Positions 44,792-47,581 of a DNA stretch of 47,581 bases are shown one piece after another. Each line of letters begins with the position of its first letter. Position 1 is the stretch's first letter. This DNA is from Dyella sp. EPa41 (GTDB taxonomy: Bacteria; Pseudomonadota; Gammaproteobacteria; Xanthomonadales; Rhodanobacteraceae). The DNA is taken from contig NZ_BCPR01000036.1 of NCBI RefSeq assembly GCF_016586165.1, forward strand, positions 1-47,581. Reading direction: 5' to 3'. A program made the translations under genes and the position numbers. The notes under the pieces are model-generated. The model did no database searches. It was given only the letters and a program-made list of their open reading frames with translations, and was not told the DNA's origin.

Positions 44792-46111
44792 ATGGTGACG
44801 ATTACCGCTCTGGAAACCTTCGACGTGCGTTTCCCCACGTCGTTGGCGCACGATGGCTCGGACGCCATGAACCCGGACCCGGATTATTCCGCTGCCTACG
44901 TCGTGCTGAAAACCGACGCGCCCGATGGCCTGGCCGGTTATGGCCTGGTGTTCACCATCGGCCGTGGCAACGAGATCGAAACCGCCGCGCTGGCGGCACT
45001 TCGCCCCATGGTGGTCGGCCGCAACGCCAGCGACATGGCGAGCGACCTGGGCGCCTTTGCGCGGCAGCTGACGGGCGACTCGCAACTGCGCTGGCTGGGC
45101 CCCGAGAAGGGCGTGATGCACATGGCGATCGGCGCGGTCATCAACGCCGCGTGGGATCTCGCCGCCCGCATGGCGAAAAAGCCCGTGTGGCGCTTCATCG
45201 CCGACATGACGCCCGAGCAATTGGTCGACCAGGTCGATTTTCGCTACATCACCGACGCGCTCACGCCCGGGCAGGCGCTGGCCATGCTGCGCGAAGCCGA
45301 GCCGCACAAGCAGGCACGCATCGCGCAGCTCGAAGCCGAGGGCTACCCGGCCTACACCACCTCTCCCGGCTGGCTCGGCTATTCCGACGAGAAGATGCAA
45401 CGGCTCGCCCGCAAGGCCGTGGCCGATGGCTTTCGCACCATCAAGCTCAAGGTCGGCCTGCGCATGGAAGACGACCTGCGGCGCTGCCGGCTGGCGCGTG
45501 AAGCGGTCGGGCCGGACGTCGCCATCGCCGTCGACGCCAACCAGCGCTGGGACGTCCAGACGGCCATCGAATGGCTGAAGCCGCTGGAGGACATCGGCCT
45601 GGCCTGGGTCGAGGAGCCCACCCATCCCGACGACGTGCTCGGTCACGCGGCCATTCGCCGCGGCGTGTCGCCCATCCCCATCTCCACCGGCGAGCACGGC
45701 CAGAACCGCGTACTCTTCAAGCAACTGCTGCAGGCGCAGGCCGTCGACCTCATCCAGATCGACGCGGCACGCGTCGGCGGCGTCAACGAAAACCTCGCCA
45801 TCCTGCTGCTGGCCGCCCGCTTCGGCGTACGCGTATTTCCCCATGCGGGCGGCGTGGGCCTGTGCGAACTGGTGCAACATCTCGCCATGGCCGATTTCGT
45901 GGCCATTACCGGCAAGAAAGAGGACCGCGCGATCGAGTTCGTCGACCACCTGCACGAGCACTTCGAGGATCCGGTGACGATTTCCCAGGGGCGCTACCTC
46001 GCGCCCAGGGCGCCGGGCTTCTCCGCCCGCATGCACGAGGACTCGGTGCGTGACCACCTCTTTCCCGATGGCATCGTATGGAAGCACGCTCCCAAGACCG
46101 CGGTGGGGTGA
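44792..46111 (+). CDS. L-fuconate dehydratase (enolase superfamily)
   Basis: This 439-residue enzyme of the mandelate-racemase group of the enolase superfamily shows the catalytic KxK (Lys218-x-Lys220), Mg2+ ligands Asp248, Glu274 and Glu301, and general base His351 (FPHAGGVGL). These positions agree with those I recall for the characterised Xanthomonas campestris fuconate dehydratase. It dehydrates L-fuconate to 2-keto-3-deoxy-L-fuconate. ATG 44792 has GGGAGG upstream. It lies 52 bp after the FAH-family gene and 3 bp before the lactate-oxidising gene. Residue agreement and operon context make this the most secure call of the pathway. Confidence 0.96.
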   Translation: MVTITALETFDVRFPTSLAHDGSDAMNPDPDYSAAYVVLKTDAPDGLAGYGLVFTIGRGNEIETAALAALRPMVVGRNASDMASDLGAFARQLTGDSQLRWLGPEKGVMHMAIGAVINAAWDLAARMAKKPVWRFIADMTPEQLVDQVDFRYITDALTPGQALAMLREAEPHKQARIAQLEAEGYPAYTTSPGWLGYSDEKMQRLARKAVADGFRTIKLKVGLRMEDDLRRCRLAREAVGPDVAIAVDANQRWDVQTAIEWLKPLEDIGLAWVEEPTHPDDVLGHAAIRRGVSPIPISTGEHGQNRVLFKQLLQAQAVDLIQIDAARVGGVNENLAILLLAARFGVRVFPHAGGVGLCELVQHLAMADFVAITGKKEDRAIEFVDHLHEHFEDPVTISQGRYLAPRAPGFSARMHEDSVRDHLFPDGIVWKHAPKTAVG

Positions 46112-46114
46112 ACC

Positions 46115-47260
46115 ATGAAAACGCCAGTGACGAACATCGCCGACCTGCGCGCCATCGCTCGCCGGCGGGTGCCCCGCGCGTTCTTCGAATACGCCGACCG
46201 TGGCTCGTACGATGAGGCCACGCTGCGCGAAAACCGCCGCGCCCTCGACCGCCTGCAACTCAGGCAGCGCGTCATGCAGGACGTGGACAACCGTTCGCTG
46301 GCCACGACCATCCTCGGCGCCCCCGTCAGCATGCCGCTGGCCATCGCGCCCACCGGCCTGACCGGACTGCAGCACGGCAGCGGCGAGATCCATGGGGCGC
46401 GCGCCGCTGCCGAAGCACGCATCCCGTTTTGCCTCAGCACCATGTCCATCTGCTCGATCGAGCAGGTGCGCGCGGCTTGCGACACGCCGTTCTGGTTCCA
46501 GGTCTACGTGATGCGCGACCGCGGCTTCACCCGCGAACTGATCCGGCGCGCCCGTGCCGCGCGATGTTCCGCCCTGATGCTGACCGCAGACCTTACCGTG
46601 CAGGGTCAGCGCCATCGCGAGATCAAGAACGGCCTGTCCGTGCCGCCCAGGGTGACGCTGCGAAACCTGCTCGACATCGCCAGCAAGCCGCGCTGGGCGT
46701 GGAACGTACTCAAGGCGCCCAGCCGCTCGTTCGGCAACCTGGAGGGACGCATCGGCGGCGCGGACAGCCTGACCACGCTCGCGCAATGGATCGCCAGCCA
46801 GTTCGACCCCACGCTCAACTGGGACGACCTTGCGTGGATCCGTGAAGAGTGGCCGGGCAAGCTGATCGTGAAAGGCATCCTGGATCCGGAGGATGCGCGC
46901 CTCGCCGTACAGCACGGCGTCGATGCCATCGTGGTGTCCAATCACGGCGGACGACAACTCGATGGCGCCCCCGGCACCATCGACGTCCTGCCCGCGATCG
47001 TCGATGCCGTCCAGGGCCGCACGGAAGTGCTGTTCGACAGCGGCATCACCAGCGGCCAGGACCTGCTCAAGGCACTCGCGCTCGGCGCGCGCGCGGGGCT
47101 TATCGGCAAGGCGTTTCTCTATGGCCTGGGCGCCAACGGCCAGCAGGGCGTGACGCAGGCGATCGAACTGATCCGCCGCGAACTGAGCGTCAGCATGGCG
47201 CTGACCGGCCAGCGCGATGCCTCGCGCATTTCGCGCGACGTGATCTGGCGCGGCGCCTGA
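46115..47260 (+). CDS. lldD: FMN-dependent L-lactate dehydrogenase/alpha-hydroxy-acid oxidase
   Basis: This 381-residue FMN enzyme of the alpha-hydroxy-acid dehydrogenase family has the blocks LAIAPTGLTGLQ (flavin site), WFQVYVMRDR, LTADLTVQGQRHREIKNG, the catalytic His-Arg pair in VVSNHGGRQLDG and the phosphate site FDSGITSGQDLLKALALGA. The length matches LldD. It oxidises L-lactate to pyruvate, passing electrons to quinones at the membrane. It starts 3 bp after the fuconate dehydratase stop, so it is in the fucose operon, where it would consume the L-lactate made by the diketo hydrolase and complete conversion of fucose to two pyruvates. Confidence 0.92.
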   Translation: MKTPVTNIADLRAIARRRVPRAFFEYADRGSYDEATLRENRRALDRLQLRQRVMQDVDNRSLATTILGAPVSMPLAIAPTGLTGLQHGSGEIHGARAAAEARIPFCLSTMSICSIEQVRAACDTPFWFQVYVMRDRGFTRELIRRARAARCSALMLTADLTVQGQRHREIKNGLSVPPRVTLRNLLDIASKPRWAWNVLKAPSRSFGNLEGRIGGADSLTTLAQWIASQFDPTLNWDDLAWIREEWPGKLIVKGILDPEDARLAVQHGVDAIVVSNHGGRQLDGAPGTIDVLPAIVDAVQGRTEVLFDSGITSGQDLLKALALGARAGLIGKAFLYGLGANGQQGVTQAIELIRRELSVSMALTGQRDASRISRDVIWRGA

Positions 47261-47273
47261 CCCGTCGCTCCCT

Positions 47274-47294
47274 CGCCCCGCGGGAAGCGGGGCG
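47274..47294. terminator. Hairpin after the fucose operon
   Basis: CGCCCCGC (47274-47281) and GCGGGGCG (47287-47294) form a perfect 8-bp stem with a GGGAA loop, starting 14 bp after the lactate dehydrogenase stop. No T-run follows. It is the likely 3' end of the fucose operon transcript. Confidence 0.6.
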
Positions 47295-47370
47295 GGTGAA
47301 ACCTGCCTGACCGAGGCCACCGCAGGGCGTACCTCGTGCGCGGCCGAAGAGCTTCTTGGCGCCGCTCCAC

Positions 47371-47402
47371 CGGCTTGTCGCGCACAGGGTGCGCTCCCAC
47401 AA
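47371..47402. repeat. REP-like hairpin repeat, copy 1
   Basis: The core is GCGCAC-AGG-GTGCGC, preceded by GGCTTGTC and followed by TCCCAC. The same core with one loop change recurs at 47482-47515. Palindromes of this type are scattered between genes in many Xanthomonadales and Pseudomonas genomes. Confidence 0.7.
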
Positions 47403-47481
47403 CGGTGGTGGGCTGCTGCAACACGCGCGCGCATCGGGCGGGCGCCTCGTGACCGGCGGCGGCATGCCGACGGCGGTGCTT

Positions 47482-47515
47482 CGTAGGTTTATCGCGCACT
47501 GGGTGCGCTCCTACA
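47482..47515. repeat. REP-like hairpin repeat, copy 2
   Basis: The core GCGCAC-TGG-GTGCGC is flanked by outer arms GTAGG and CCTAC, giving a longer imperfect hairpin than copy 1. It is in the same orientation as copy 1, about 111 bp away. Confidence 0.7.
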
Positions 47516-47556
47516 GGACAGGGTGAGCGCACTGTGCGGGGCCGGCGGCGCTTTCT

Positions 47557-47579
47557 CCCTCTCCCCTTGTGGGAGAGGG
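47557..47579. repeat. CCCTCTCCC/GGGAGAGGG hairpin at the window edge
   Basis: Perfect 9-bp arms CCCTCTCCC (47557-47565) and GGGAGAGGG (47571-47579) flank a 5-nt loop. The window ends two bases later, so the element may continue. It could be the 3' terminator of the next gene or another dispersed repeat. Confidence 0.6.
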
Positions 47580-47581
47580 TC

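Larger units (their letters stand above)
47261..47581. other. Repeat-rich noncoding end of the window
   Basis: This 321-bp stretch contains no gene. It carries the operon-end hairpin, two REP-like repeats and an edge hairpin, each listed separately. The open frames across it come from the repeats and lack ribosome sites. Confidence 0.6.

Noticed and set aside
44597-47434. A 945-codon open frame on the minus strand opposite the fuconate dehydratase and LldD genes
   Set aside because: It is antisense to two genes with intact motifs and has the Arg/His/Gly/Ala-rich composition expected from the complement of GC-rich codons.
1-47581. tRNA, rRNA, CRISPR arrays, insertion sequences or prophage genes
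   Set aside because: None of the conserved tRNA or rRNA segments, regular spaced repeats, transposase motifs or phage structural genes were seen in either strand.

Overview
The window is GC-rich, densely coded DNA from a gammaproteobacterium, most likely order Xanthomonadales, family Rhodanobacteraceae (Luteibacter/Dyella/Rhodanobacter-like). This rests on an ESPR-type autotransporter, a periplasmic propeller histidine kinase, a secreted glycoside-hydrolase operon, a non-phosphorylating L-fucose pathway of the kind known from Xanthomonas, and short hairpin repeats at the right edge. The genus is an inference; no rRNA, tRNA, CRISPR array or recognisable insertion sequence was seen.

Left third (1-19.1 kb), accessory and secreted functions. 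It opens with the end of a large VPS10/BNR-type protein and a gene-poor 650-bp stretch holding a palindromic 10-mer family. Next come a divergent SDR/AraC pair, a putative lipoprotein lipase followed by a HigA-like regulator, and a 6.4-kb autotransporter adhesin with six tandem 192-bp repeats. After that are a secreted MetX-like hydrolase, a small membrane protein, a divergent NmrA/HxlR pair with a clear inverted repeat between them, and a Tat-exported Gfo/Idh/MocA oxidoreductase.

Middle (19.3-28.1 kb). A two-component system (NarL-type regulator plus a propeller sensor kinase) is divergent from a plus-strand run of exported proteins: a DoxX-like membrane protein, a cytochrome P460 with a CxxxCH motif, two secreted alpha/beta hydrolases, a molybdenum sulfite dehydrogenase (SorA-like) and its c-type cytochrome (SorB-like). 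This looks like a periplasmic oxidation module.

Right part (28.5-47.3 kb), a glycan-to-pyruvate unit. A GH29 fucosidase on the plus strand faces a tightly packed minus-strand operon: glucokinase, GH2, GH29, GH18, GH20, GH3. Across a 272-bp divergent promoter region holding an AT-rich palindrome lies the plus-strand L-fucose operon: fucose dehydrogenase (AKR), fuconolactonase, 2-keto-3-deoxy-fuconate dehydrogenase, 2,4-diketo-3-deoxy-fuconate hydrolase, L-fuconate dehydratase and an L-lactate oxidase/dehydrogenase. The exported hydrolases would trim a fucosylated, GlcNAc-containing glycan, possibly plant N-glycan. The operon would then take L-fucose to pyruvate plus L-lactate, and lactate to pyruvate. 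No transporter or TonB receptor lies in the window. The right edge holds short hairpin repeats.
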